Shown here in pieces: positions 34,512 through 42,852 of a stretch of 64,000 bases of DNA (the stretch's first letter is position 1; every line of letters starts with the position of its first letter). Position numbers and translations under genes: made by a program. The stretch covers positions 3,348,001 through 3,412,000 of the forward strand of contig NZ_CP113910.1 in NCBI RefSeq assembly GCF_024701375.2, read 5' to 3'. The DNA comes from Streptomyces sp. KMM 9044. Its GTDB lineage: Bacteria; Actinomycetota; Actinomycetes; Streptomycetales; Streptomycetaceae. The notes under the pieces are model-generated. The model was not told the DNA's origin. It saw nothing but the letters and a program-made list of their open reading frames with translations, and did not search any database.

Positions 34512-34557
34512 CATTCACCTGATCATTCACCTGATCAGGTGAATGATCAGGTGAATG
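34512..34557. promoter_or_regulatory. Perfect 46-bp palindrome built from a repeated 12-mer
   Basis: Bases 34512-34534 and 34535-34557 are exact reverse complements, centred on ctgatcag. Each arm is two copies of the unit attcacctgatc (the inner one truncated at the centre). It can be a double operator for a dimeric regulator or an extruded cruciform/RNA hairpin. It lies 162 bp upstream of the hppA start and more than 200 bp downstream of the anti-sigma gene's end. Confidence 0.7.
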
Positions 34558-34773
34558 ATCCTTTCGGTGATCACACAAAAGCCTCTTCGATCACCTGGCT
34601 GATCGTGCATAAGTTCAAGCGGTGAACGACGCTGCGGACAGCCCGCCCAGGACCGCTCGTACGGTCCTGGGCACACAGGAGCGTGCACCCGAGAGGGGAC
34701 CGCCCGGAGGAGACGGGGGGGCGGGACGGCCGGCACCAGAGGCCACTGTAGGCACGGGTGATCACACCCGCAC

Positions 34774-34809
34774 GTGCCGAAGGGCCCCACGGATGGGGCC
34801 CTTCGGCAC
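34774..34809. terminator. Terminator after the anti-sigma gene
   Basis: Perfect 15-bp arms gtgccgaagggcccc (34774-34788) and ggggcccttcggcac (34795-34809) with a six-base loop, 31 bp downstream of the anti-sigma stop on the minus strand. Confidence 0.85.
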
Positions 34810-34839
34810 GAGTGAGTCGGATACGTCCGATCAGAGGGG

Positions 34840-35277
34840 TCAGACGGGGAAGGTGGCCGGCGGCGTGGTGGACCACCTCATGCGGATCGATCCGCCGTGC
34901 TCCCCGGCACTGACCTCGACATCGTCGACGAGTCCGCTGATGACCGCGAGGCCCATCTCGTCCTCCTCGATCTCGGCCTCGGTGCCCCCGGGCCCGTCGC
35001 CGGGCGCGCGCCCGCCGGGAACCGCGTGGGGCGCCTCGTCACCGACCTCGATGGAGAACTGCTTCTCCTCCTCGATCAGCAGCACCTTCACAGGGGCCGA
35101 GATACCGCCGTTCTGATGCAGTCCGACGGCACGCGTGCACGCCTCACCGACGGCCAGGCGGACCTCGTCGAGGACGGCCTCGTCCACTCCGGCCCTGCGC
35201 GCCACCGCTGCCGCCACCAGACGGGCGGTCCTGACATGCTCGGGCAGCGCGCTGAAGCGGAGCTCAACGGTGGCCAT
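34840..35277 (-). CDS. ATP-binding anti-sigma factor (RsbW/SpoIIAB-like), BldG partner
   Basis: 145 residues. The HATPase fold shows VRLAVGEACTRAVGLHQ as the N-box region and MGLAVISGLVDDVEV as the G1-like region, with an acidic Gly/Pro insert (about 85-105). Such proteins bind sigma factors and phosphorylate anti-anti-sigma factors. It lies 114 bp downstream of bldG on the same strand, the pairing known in S. coelicolor, where this protein and BldG form a partner switch that influences aerial growth and antibiotic production. An own hairpin ends the unit; another hairpin between the genes may tune their ratio. Confidence 0.92.
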   Translation of the reverse strand: MATVELRFSALPEHVRTARLVAAAVARRAGVDEAVLDEVRLAVGEACTRAVGLHQNGGISAPVKVLLIEEEKQFSIEVGDEAPHAVPGGRAPGDGPGGTEAEIEEDEMGLAVISGLVDDVEVSAGEHGGSIRMRWSTTPPATFPV

Positions 35278-35364
35278 GCATCCCCCTCGCGATACTTCGG
35301 GCGTGCTGTGGGGAGGGACCGGGCCGCCGAAGCACCCGATCCTCCTCGTACTTCACTGCTGCTC

Positions 35365-35384
35365 CCGGGCGCGGACGCCCGGGA
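35365..35384. terminator. Hairpin between bldG and the anti-sigma gene
   Basis: Arms cccgggcg (35365-35372) and cgcccggg (35377-35384) with loop cgga, eight bases after the bldG stop. It may be a partial terminator making bldG mRNA more abundant than the two-gene message. Confidence 0.65.
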
Positions 35385-35391
35385 CCGGTGA

Positions 35392-35733
35392 TCAGTCGGT
35401 GGCCGCCACCGCTTCCTCGACCGAGGTGTGGATCGGGAACACCTTGGTGAGGCCGGTGATACGGAAGATCTTGAGAATGCGCTCCTGGTTGCAGACCAGG
35501 CGCAGCGAGCCCTCGTGGGCACGCACACGCTTCAGGCCGCCGACCAGCACGCCGAGTCCGGTTGAATCCAGGAAGTCCACACCCTCCATGTCGACGACAA
35601 GGTGGAAACTGCCGTCATTCACCAGCTCGACCAGCTGCTCGCGCAACTTGGGCGCGGTATATACGTCGATTTCGCCACCGACCCTGACGATCGTGCGATC
35701 GCCCATGGTCTCGGTCGACAGGGACAGGTCCAC
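35392..35733 (-). CDS. bldG: Anti-anti-sigma factor BldG
   Basis: 113 residues from GTG 35733, which has GGAGG at correct spacing; the open frame to 35823 is not needed. STAS fold: [29 protein letters not shown]..., and the phosphorylation site DSTGLG with Ser57. BldG is required for aerial mycelium and antibiotic synthesis in Streptomyces; its unphosphorylated form sequesters an anti-sigma factor such as the one encoded just downstream. The sequence is very close to the S. coelicolor protein as I remember it. The helicase gene starts divergently 80 bp away, so the two promoters are close or overlapping. Confidence 0.96.
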   Translation of the reverse strand: MDLSLSTETMGDRTIVRVGGEIDVYTAPKLREQLVELVNDGSFHLVVDMEGVDFLDSTGLGVLVGGLKRVRAHEGSLRLVCNQERILKIFRITGLTKVFPIHTSVEEAVAATD

Positions 35734-35812
35734 GGATCCTCCAGCACCTAGCTTTCGAGCGGTCGCCCTTGGGGCATCTCGGCTCAGCCCCCGGGACGGT
35801 TCGCCAGCCGCG

Positions 35813-38341
35813 ATGGCATTCAATCACTTACCGGCAGGCATGCACGACGCCTTGGCCCCATTGTCCGTCATGCCGGTGACAGACTCGGTGCCGATGGCCA
35901 AGAATCTCCGACCCGATCGGCCCCCGGCGGACAGTGCACTCCAGCCCTCGCCGGGGGCGCTCCTCGACCGGCTTGCGGCCGGGCCGAGCAGGGCTTCGCG
36001 CATTACTCATACGGAGCACTTGCCCCCGCGCGCGGGTCGCCATGCCGTCTGGCCCGACCGGATCCGGGCTGAGGTGCTTGCCGCCGTGCAGGTCACGGGC
36101 ATCGACCATCCGTGGGCCCACCAGGCACGCACCGCCGAACACGCTCTCGACGGCGAGTCCGTCGTGGTCGCCACCGGTACCGCCTCCGGCAAGTCCCTGG
36201 CGTATCTCACACCCGTCCTGTCGTCGCTCCTGGACGGCTCCGAGGCCCCGAACGGCCGCGGCGCGACCGCGCTGTACCTGGCCCCCACGAAGGCCCTGGC
36301 GGCCGACCAGTGCCGTGCTGTGAAGGAACTTTCACAACCTTTGGGCCATTCGGTGCGCGCGGCGGTCCACGACGGTGACACCCCGTTCGAGGAACGCGAG
36401 TGGACCCGCCAGTACGCCAACTACGTCCTGACCAACCCGGACATGTTGCACCGGAGCATCCTCCCGTCCCACACCCGCTGGTCCTCCTTCCTGAAATCTC
36501 TGAAGTACGTCGTCGTCGACGAGTGCCACACCTACCGGGGCGTCTTCGGCTCGCACGTCGCCCAGGTGCTGCGCCGACTACGCCGACTCTGCGCCCGCTA
36601 CGGCGCCTCGCCCGTGTTCCTGCTCGCCTCCGCGACCGCCGCCGAGCCCGCGGTCTCCGCCCGCCGCCTCACCGGCCTGCCGGTGGTCGAGGTCACCGAC
36701 GACGCCTCACCTCGCGGTGAACTGGTGTTCGCCCTCTGGGAACCTCCGCTGACCGGGCTGCACGGCGAGAAGGGCACCCCCGTCCGGCGTACGGCCACCG
36801 CCGAGGCCGCCGACCTGATGACCGACCTCACCGTCCAGGGCGTCCGCTCGGTCACCTTCGTGCGCTCCCGGCGCGGCGCCGAGCTGATCTCGGTGATCGC
36901 CCAGGAACGTCTCGCCGAGGTCGACCGCTCGCTTGCCCGGCGGGTGGCGGCCTACCGGGGCGGCTATCTCCCCGAGGAGCGCCGCGCCCTCGAACGTGCC
37001 CTGCACTCCGGTGAACTCCTCGGACTCGCCGCGACGAACGCCCTGGAGCTCGGTGTGGACGTCTCCGGCCTGGACGCCGTGGTGATCGCCGGCTATCCGG
37101 GAACCCGGGCTTCCCTGTGGCAGCAGGCGGGCCGCGCCGGCCGGTCGGGGCAGGGTTCCCTCGCCGTCATGGTCGCCCGCGACGACCCCCTGGACACCTT
37201 CCTCGTCCATCACCCCGAGGCCCTGTTCGACCGGCCCGTGGAATCCACCGTCCTCGACCCCGACAACCCCTACGTGCTCGCCCCGCACCTGTGCGCGGCG
37301 GCCGAGGAACTGCCGCTGACCGACGAGGACCTGGCACTTTTCGGACCGGCCACCGAGGAGTTGCTGCCACAGCTGGAGGCCGCGAAGCTGCTCCGCCGCC
37401 GGACGAAGGCCTGGCACTGGACCCGCAGGGAACGGGCCGCCGACCTGACCGACATCCGCGGGGAGGGCGGCCGTCCCGTCCAGGTCGTCGAGGACGGGAC
37501 GGGACGGCTGCTCGGCACGGTGGACGCCGGCGCCGCGCACACGACCGTCCACGAGGGCGCGGTCCACCTGCACCAGGGCCGCACGTATCTCGTCCGCTCC
37601 CTCGATCTGGAGGATTCCGTCGCCCTGGTCGAGCAGGCCGCTCCGGCCTACACGACGGTCGCCCGCGATACGACGTCGATCTCCGTACTGGAGACGGACA
37701 CCGAGATCCCGTGGGGTGAGGGCCGCCTGTGCTTCGGCTCCGTCGAGGTCACCAACCAGGTGGTCTCCTTCCTGCGTCGACGTGTCATCACCGGCGAGGT
37801 GCTGGGCGAGACGAAACTCGACCTGCCGCCCCGCACGCTGCGCACCCGCGCGGTGTGGTGGACGGTCACCGAGGACCAGTTGGACCGGGCCCGGATCCAC
37901 CCGGAGATCCTCGGCGGCGCCCTGCACGCCGCCGAGCACGCGTCGATCGGCATGCTGCCCCTCTTCGCGACCTGCGACCGCTGGGACATCGGCGGGGTCT
38001 CCGTCCCCCTGCACCCCGACACCCTGCTGCCCACCGTCTTCGTCCACGACGGTCATCCGGGCGGGGCCGGCTTCGCCGAGCGCGCCTTCCACACCGCCGG
38101 CGACTGGCTCACCGCCACCCGGCAGGCGATCGCCTCCTGCGAGTGCGAGGCCGGGTGTCCGTCCTGCATCCAGTCCCCCAAGTGCGGCAACGGCAACGAG
38201 CCCCTGCACAAGCGGGGTGCGGTACGGCTCCTCACGGTGCTGCTGGAGGGGGCACCGGCGAAGGAGGGCGGGGTGGGGAAGAGCGAGGCGGGGCGGGCGG
38301 GCCCGACGGGCGGTATGGCGACGGGGGCCGGCCAGGGGTGA
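35813..38341 (+). CDS. DEAD/DEAH helicase with DUF1998 Cys cluster (MrfA/YprA-like)
   Basis: 842 residues from ATG 35813 ([14 protein letters not shown]); the open frame continues upstream over bldG but is not coding there. Motifs: Q-like WAHQ, Walker [29 protein letters not shown]-type box [15 protein letters not shown], and motif [14 protein letters not shown]. The C-terminal DUF1998 region ends with a four-Cys cluster [16 protein letters not shown] that in MrfA binds zinc. MrfA-type enzymes are 3'-5' helicases used in mitomycin-type DNA damage repair without UvrA; by homology a repair role is likely. Divergent from bldG; the 3' end overlaps a frame on the opposite strand. Confidence 0.93.
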   Translation: MAFNHLPAGMHDALAPLSVMPVTDSVPMAKNLRPDRPPADSALQPSPGALLDRLAAGPSRASRITHTEHLPPRAGRHAVWPDRIRAEVLAAVQVTGIDHPWAHQARTAEHALDGESVVVATGTASGKSLAYLTPVLSSLLDGSEAPNGRGATALYLAPTKALAADQCRAVKELSQPLGHSVRAAVHDGDTPFEEREWTRQYANYVLTNPDMLHRSILPSHTRWSSFLKSLKYVVVDECHTYRGVFGSHVAQVLRRLRRLCARYGASPVFLLASATAAEPAVSARRLTGLPVVEVTDDASPRGELVFALWEPPLTGLHGEKGTPVRRTATAEAADLMTDLTVQGVRSVTFVRSRRGAELISVIAQERLAEVDRSLARRVAAYRGGYLPEERRALERALHSGELLGLAATNALELGVDVSGLDAVVIAGYPGTRASLWQQAGRAGRSGQGSLAVMVARDDPLDTFLVHHPEALFDRPVESTVLDPDNPYVLAPHLCAAAEELPLTDEDLALFGPATEELLPQLEAAKLLRRRTKAWHWTRRERAADLTDIRGEGGRPVQVVEDGTGRLLGTVDAGAAHTTVHEGAVHLHQGRTYLVRSLDLEDSVALVEQAAPAYTTVARDTTSISVLETDTEIPWGEGRLCFGSVEVTNQVVSFLRRRVITGEVLGETKLDLPPRTLRTRAVWWTVTEDQLDRARIHPEILGGALHAAEHASIGMLPLFATCDRWDIGGVSVPLHPDTLLPTVFVHDGHPGGAGFAERAFHTAGDWLTATRQAIASCECEAGCPSCIQSPKCGNGNEPLHKRGAVRLLTVLLEGAPAKEGGVGKSEAGRAGPTGGMATGAGQG

Positions 38342-39018
38342 GCGGCAGCGGGGGCCAGCGGACCGGCCGGTCCCGCCCGCGCCCTGACCTCCGCCTCGAA
38401 CAGTGCTCGTCCCGCGGCCACCGACACGTCCGAGACCTCGCCCTCAAGGGTGCACCGCACCAGACGCGTGCCCTGCGCCCCGGCCACCCGGTCGGCCCGC
38501 GCGCAGGCCGTCGCCGTACCGTCCATCCACCGGTCCGCCGCCGCCAGGGCGGCGAGGTCCGCGCCGCCGGCAGCCCGGTGCCGGATCACGACGGCCTGCC
38601 CCAGGGCGAGGACGACGCCGAAGACGACACACAGCACGGCGATCGCCCCGACGCTCCAGACGGTCGCGGAGCCCCGGTCGGAGCCCTGTCCTGAGTGCCG
38701 GTGCCGGCCTGGGAACCGGGCCGGGTGCCGGCGGCTCCCCGGAGGCCGGCCGCCGTCCCGGTGACGGGCGGACTCCCAGCAGCAGCCGGTGCCCCGGTAC
38801 CGGTCGGGCTCCCGGTGACGGTCGCCGTCCGGGCCGAAGCCCCGCCCGGACCCGGCTGCCTCCCGCCCTGCCTGTGCCGCGCGCCCTCCGACACACTCCC
38901 CACCCCCACGGCGCTCGGCCCTCCGGTCCGACGGACCGGCTCCACGCCCCCGCTCACGCTCGCGGCCACGAATCCGGCCGCTCCGCCGTCGCCGCCTGCC
39001 GCGGATCTCGTGCTTCAC
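38053..39018 (-). CDS. Rv3654c-like (TadE/TadG-type) secreted or pilus-associated protein
   Basis: The start is GTG 39018, overlapping the TadE stop (GTGA). The recognisable part is GSATVWSVGAIAVLCVVFGVVLALGQAVVIRHRAAGGADLAALAAA, a single N-in helix with the ADLAALAAA signature of Rv3654c/TadE-like proteins, about residues 110-160, then an extracytoplasmic CAxA...RCTLEGEV region. It is preceded by an unusual ~105-residue Arg/Gly-rich stretch. The frame does not stop until 38053, running 289 bp antisense into the helicase gene; relatives normally end soon after the point where this overlap starts. The extra tail may be a read-through from a lost stop. Last gene of the tad-like operon. Confidence 0.7.
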   Translation of the reverse strand: MKHEIRGRRRRRSGRIRGRERERGRGAGPSDRRAERRGGGECVGGRAAQAGREAAGSGRGFGPDGDRHREPDRYRGTGCCWESARHRDGGRPPGSRRHPARFPGRHRHSGQGSDRGSATVWSVGAIAVLCVVFGVVLALGQAVVIRHRAAGGADLAALAAADRWMDGTATACARADRVAGAQGTRLVRCTLEGEVSDVSVAAGRALFEAEVRARAGPAGPLAPAAAHPWPAPVAIPPVGPARPASLFPTPPSFAGAPSSSTVRSRTAPRLCRGSLPLPHLGDWMQDGHPASHSQEAIACRVAVSQSPAVWKARSAKPAPPG

Positions 39019-39380
39019 GTGCCCGCCCCCACCGTCTCCTCCACGGCCGCCACCGCCTCCTCCCGTACGTCGAAGGGCAGCCCGTGCAGCAGCGGGAACC
39101 TGGCCACGACGATCACGCGAACGTGCGTCGCCTCCCGACGCACGGTGACCTCCGCGCCGGACGGCGCCGCCCGGCGGGCCACCTCGACGACCGCACCGGG
39201 GGAATCCTGCCGGGCCGCCGCGCGGGCACCGGTGCGGGCCGCATCCACGCACTGGATCTGCGCCGCCACCACCAACAGCCCCCACACCAGCGCCATCGCG
39301 AACAGCACCAGCACGGGCAGCACCATCGCCGACTCCGCCGTCACGAAGCCACGGTCCGAGCGCTGTTCACATGTCGCCAT
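39015..39380 (-). CDS. TadE-like minor pilin/assembly protein
   Basis: 121 residues from ATG 39380. The N-terminus DRGFVTAESAMVLPVLVLFAMALVWGLLVVAAQIQCVDAARTGARAAAR has the TadE pattern: a short basic leader, a Glu five residues into the helix region, one membrane helix and the 'DAARTGARAAA' motif. It is a type IVc (Flp) minor pilin-like component. It overlaps the DUF4244 gene by 14 bp upstream and the Rv3654c-like gene by four bases downstream, so translation is coupled along the operon. Confidence 0.9.
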   Translation of the reverse strand: MATCEQRSDRGFVTAESAMVLPVLVLFAMALVWGLLVVAAQIQCVDAARTGARAAARQDSPGAVVEVARRAAPSGAEVTVRREATHVRVIVVARFPLLHGLPFDVREEAVAAVEETVGAGT

Positions 39381-39594
39381 CGAGCGCCTGCTCCACGATC
39401 TTCGTCAGCGCCTCGTCGACCGGGCCGCTCGTGACCACCTTGTAGAGCACGACGGCGAACGCCACCGCCGCCACGATGCCCATGGCGTACTCGGAAGTGA
39501 CCATTCCGGCGTCCTTCCGTGCCGCGCGCCCCCTGCACAACAGGGCATACAACCGCGCCCGTACCACCTGTACCACCTGCACCACCTGATACAT
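39367..39594 (-). CDS. DUF4244 small pilin-like protein
   Basis: 75 residues from ATG 39594 with GGGGAG upstream. The conserved core is DAGMVTSEYAMGIVAAVAFAVVLYKVVTS, a short Flp-pilin-like segment with a Glu (SEYA) in front of the helix, then a charged C-tail. Actinobacterial DUF4244 proteins occupy this position between TadC and TadE genes and are probably the major Flp-like pilin. The N-terminal YQVVQVVQVVRARLYALL is encoded by small GGTGGTACAGGTGGTAC repeats. Confidence 0.9.
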   Translation of the reverse strand: MYQVVQVVQVVRARLYALLCRGRAARKDAGMVTSEYAMGIVAAVAFAVVLYKVVTSGPVDEALTKIVEQALDGDM

Positions 39595-39678
39595 CTCAAC
39601 TCCCCTACGTAAATGTTCTGTTGAAACACCATTTGGTTGTCTGACGGTTCGTCCCGCCGCCGTTTCGCTTCCCTCCCG

Positions 39679-40467
39679 TCATCGACCGCCCCCTCCCAGC
39701 ACCCCGCCGGCGAGTCCGATCACCACGGGCAGCACGCCCACCGCGACGAAGGCGGGAAGGAAGCACAGCCCGACCGGCGCGGTGACCATGACGGCGGCCC
39801 GCCGTGCCCGTGCCGTCGCCTCGCGGGCCCACTGCGCCCGGGACTCCACGGCGAGCCGTGCGACGGGCGCGGCCATGGGGAGTCCGGACACGTCGGCCCG
39901 TTCCAGCAGCCGGGCCAGGGCCGTGGCTCCCCGCACGGCGGCCAGCCGGCTCCATGCCGCGCCCGGTTCCCCACCGAGCCGTACCTCCGCCGCGCCTCTG
40001 GCCAACGCGTCCCCGACCGGCCCGCCCAGGGCCTCGCCGACGGCCTGCGCGGCGGTTACGGGCCCGGCTCCGGCCGCGATGCAGGCGGCCAGCAGATCTG
40101 CGGCAAGGGGCAGTTGCCGTGCCGCACGGGCCTGCGCGCGTTCCCGCTCGTCCGCGGCGGCCGCCGTCTGCCGCAGGCGCCATCGCCACAGCCCGGCGGC
40201 GCAGGCCAGCCCGACCAGTACTCCGGTGGGACCGCCCACCAGCAACCAGCCCGCGCAGGCCACGCCCGCCGAGGGCAGCCAACCGCGCGCGCCTCCCGGC
40301 ACGGTGAGGCGTGGCCGGGCGGCCTCCTGTTCCACGGCCAGCGTCTCGGCCAGCCGTCGTCGCAGCCGGTGCTCGCACCGCGCGTGGCGCAGCCACCAGG
40401 CCGGCCAGCCGAACGCCAGCGCCGTCCCCACGACAACCCCCAGTCTGTGGACAGCCTCGACGCTCAT
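39679..40467 (-). CDS. TadC-like type II secretion F-domain membrane protein
   Basis: 262 residues from ATG 40467, whose ATG overlaps the TadB stop (ATGA). Helices at about 8-25, 58-85 and a long pair at the C-terminus (VMVTAPVGLCFLPAFVAVGVLPVVIGLAGGVL). Between them lies the GspF cytoplasmic domain (RQLPLAADLLAACIAAGAGPVTAAQAVGEAL). With TadB it forms the inner-membrane platform on which the TadA ATPase drives pilus assembly or secretion. Followed by an 84-bp gap before DUF4244. Confidence 0.9.
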   Translation of the reverse strand: MSVEAVHRLGVVVGTALAFGWPAWWLRHARCEHRLRRRLAETLAVEQEAARPRLTVPGGARGWLPSAGVACAGWLLVGGPTGVLVGLACAAGLWRWRLRQTAAAADERERAQARAARQLPLAADLLAACIAAGAGPVTAAQAVGEALGGPVGDALARGAAEVRLGGEPGAAWSRLAAVRGATALARLLERADVSGLPMAAPVARLAVESRAQWAREATARARRAAVMVTAPVGLCFLPAFVAVGVLPVVIGLAGGVLGGGGR

Positions 40468-41339
40468 ACCGACGCCTCCTCGGCACCCCGCATGATCCGC
40501 AGCACCCACCACAACCCCAGGCCCTCCAGGACCCCGCCGGCCACGAGACAGCCGAGCCCCGACGGGGTGTGCAGGAGGATGCGCAGGGGGTCGGCCCCGA
40601 GTGCGGCACCGAGCCCGAGCCCCAGGGCGGGGAGCCCGGCGAGCATCACCGCTGTGGCGCGGGCACCGGCCAACTGGGCGCGCAGGTCGGCACGCTGGTC
40701 CCGTTCGGCACACAGCGCCGCTTCCAGCCTGTCCAGTCCGGCCGCGAGCCCCGCCCCCTGGTCCACGGCGACCCGCCAGCACGCGGCGAGTCCCCGGAGC
40801 CCTTCGGCGCCCGGCTGCCGTGCCGCCACCGCGAGCCCCTCCGGGACGTCCCCGCCGAACCGTGCCGCCGCCAGCACCGCCGCCCGGGCGTCACCGAGCC
40901 CGCCGGAGTCCCGCACGGCCGGTGACAGTGCCTCACCCGGCTGCCGCCCTGCGCGCACCTCCCCGGCGAGTGCTCCGCACAGTGCGATCACCGCGTCGCC
41001 CCGGCGCGCATGGGCCCGGCGCTCCCCAGCGGCCAGCCGCAGCCGCCGCAGCAACGGCACCCCGGCCGCGCCCGCGACGAGCGGCAGCGCCGACGCGCCC
41101 AGCAGCGCGAACGCCGCCCCGGCGGCCAGAGCCCACCATTCGGCCCGCAGCCTTCCCCGGATGCGTCCCCACGCGCGGATCACCCGGGGCCATCCCGGCG
41201 GCCCGCTCCCGACCGCTCCCCCGCCGGCCAGCAGCAGCCGCGCCCGCCTGGCTCCGGCCCGCCGGCCGCCCAGCAGCCACACGGCGGCCCCGAGGCACGC
41301 CACGGCCGTCCCCATCGACATCCCGGCGGTCCCGTTCAC
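40464..41339 (-). CDS. TadB-like type II secretion F-domain membrane protein
   Basis: About 291 residues from GTG 41339 (GAGAGGGGACCGAGG upstream); GTG 41372 is an alternative. Helices near the N-terminus (TAVACLGAAVWLLGG, WWALAAGAAFALLGASALPLVAGA) and C-terminus, flanking the GspF domain (DAVIALCGALAGEVRAGRQPGEALSPAV). Partner of TadC; the stop overlaps its start. The gene begins about 97 bp after cpaF. Confidence 0.9.
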   Translation of the reverse strand: MNGTAGMSMGTAVACLGAAVWLLGGRRAGARRARLLLAGGGAVGSGPPGWPRVIRAWGRIRGRLRAEWWALAAGAAFALLGASALPLVAGAAGVPLLRRLRLAAGERRAHARRGDAVIALCGALAGEVRAGRQPGEALSPAVRDSGGLGDARAAVLAAARFGGDVPEGLAVAARQPGAEGLRGLAACWRVAVDQGAGLAAGLDRLEAALCAERDQRADLRAQLAGARATAVMLAGLPALGLGLGAALGADPLRILLHTPSGLGCLVAGGVLEGLGLWWVLRIMRGAEEASV

Positions 41340-41436
41340 CCTCGGTCCCCTCTCGCCATCTGCTGCCTCCACCCGTTCGACGGCCGCTCGTTCAAGGCCC
41401 TTTCACCCAGAGGACGACCTCCCGCGAGCCGCCCGC

Positions 41437-42852
41437 TCACAGTCCGCCGCCGTCGGCGCCGCCGCTGCGGAGCAGGTCCCGCAGCCGCTCCCATCCCCTC
41501 TCGGGGACGAAGGCGTCGGAACCCCAGCGCAGGGCGGGCACGGTCCGCACCAGCCCCGACGAGTCCCGTTCCAGCACGTGCACCTCAGCGATCCGCCGCC
41601 GGCCGGTCCGGTCGCGGATGAGGTGCAGCACCACGGACAGGGCGGCCGCCAGCTGGCTGTGCAGTCCGAAACGGTCGAGCCCGGCCGCCGTGCCGAGTGC
41701 CTCAAGCCGGGCGGGGACGTCCGCGGCGGCATTGGCATGGACGGTCCCGGCACCCTCGTGTCCGGTGTTGAGGGCTGCCAGCAGATGGACCACCTCGGGG
41801 CCGCGCACCTCACCCACGACCAGTAGATCCGGCCGCATCCGCAGCGCCTGGCGCACCAGGTCCTCGAGCGTGACGAGCCCGGCGCCCTCCTGGTTAGCGG
41901 GCCGGGTTTCCAGGCGTACGACGTGCGGATGGTCGGGCCTCAGTTCGGCCGAGTCCTCGGCGAGGACGATCCGCTCGTCCGGACCGACCAGCCCCAGCAG
42001 TGCGCTGAGCAAGGTCGTCTTACCGGTCCCCGTGCCGCCGCTGACCAGGAAGGACAGCCGTGCGTCGAGCAGTGCGCGCAGAATCCGGTCGCCGCCCGGC
42101 GGCACCGTGCCGGCCGCCGTCAGTTCGTCCAGGGAGAAGGCGCGGGGCCGTACGACGCGCAGCGACAGGCAGGTGCAGCCGACGGCCACCGGGGGCAGCA
42201 CGGCGTGGAGCCGCGTCCCGTCGGGCAGTCGCGCGTCGACCCAGGGCCGGGCGTCGTCCAGACGCCGGCCGGCCACGGCGGCGAGCCGCTGGGCGAGCCT
42301 GCGTACGGTCATCGCGTCCGGGAAGGAGACGCCCGTCAGCTCCAGTCCGCCGCCCCGGTCCACCCAGACCCGGTCGGGTGCCGACACGAGCACGTCGGTG
42401 ACCGACCGGTCGGCGAGGAGCGGGTCCAGCGGTCCGCTGCCGATCAGTTCGGACCGCAGGTGTTCCGCGGCGCCCAGCACTTCGGCGGCACCGAGCACCC
42501 GCCCCTGCTCCCGCAGGGCCTGAGCCACCCGCGCGGGCGTCGGTTCGGACCCGCTCTCCGCCAGCCACCGCCGTACCCCGTCGAGCAGTCCTGGGGGCAT
42601 TCCCGGCCCACTCCCGGCGACGCTCACCGGCGTACCGGACGTGCCTCCCGCCGCCGGCGCCCCGGTCCTGTGCCCCGCCGCCCCGGCGCTGCGGAAGCCC
42701 GCGGAAGTCACACCGCCGCTGCCGCCGACCGGAGCCACATCCCCGAACCCGGTCGGCGGCGCACCACACCTCTCCGCGGGCAGCGTGCCCTCCCGGCCGC
42801 CCACCGGCGTCCCGTGCGGCCTCTCCGGCCTCTGACGTCCTCCGGTGTTCAT
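41437..42852 (-). CDS. TadA/CpaF-type secretion ATPase
   Basis: 471 residues from ATG 42852, in an ATGA overlap with the ssd stop. A Gly/Pro-rich N-terminal region (about 1-90) is followed by the ATPase: VSGGTGTGKTTLLSAL (Walker A, about 265-280), VLAEDSAEL (Asp box), LVRQALRMRPDLLVVGEVRGPE (Walker B) and the His box HEGAGTVHANAA. This is the hexameric motor for Flp/Tad-type pili. An in-frame upstream extension to 43353 is antisense-like and discarded. It is the second gene of the seven-gene operon. Confidence 0.95.
   Translation of the reverse strand: MNTGGRQRPERPHGTPVGGREGTLPAERCGAPPTGFGDVAPVGGSGGVTSAGFRSAGAAGHRTGAPAAGGTSGTPVSVAGSGPGMPPGLLDGVRRWLAESGSEPTPARVAQALREQGRVLGAAEVLGAAEHLRSELIGSGPLDPLLADRSVTDVLVSAPDRVWVDRGGGLELTGVSFPDAMTVRRLAQRLAAVAGRRLDDARPWVDARLPDGTRLHAVLPPVAVGCTCLSLRVVRPRAFSLDELTAAGTVPPGGDRILRALLDARLSFLVSGGTGTGKTTLLSALLGLVGPDERIVLAEDSAELRPDHPHVVRLETRPANQEGAGLVTLEDLVRQALRMRPDLLVVGEVRGPEVVHLLAALNTGHEGAGTVHANAAADVPARLEALGTAAGLDRFGLHSQLAAALSVVLHLIRDRTGRRRIAEVHVLERDSSGLVRTVPALRWGSDAFVPERGWERLRDLLRSGGADGGGL

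Larger units (their letters stand above)
34351..34839. other. 489-bp intergenic region upstream of hppA
   Basis: No supported gene. It holds the hppA promoter region (a TTGTAGATAC-type A/T-richer stretch lies around 34395), a 46-bp perfect palindrome, and a terminator for the anti-sigma gene. The GATC/TCACCTG motif also recurs just right of the palindrome (gatcacctggctgatc near 34587-34602). Confidence 0.5.
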
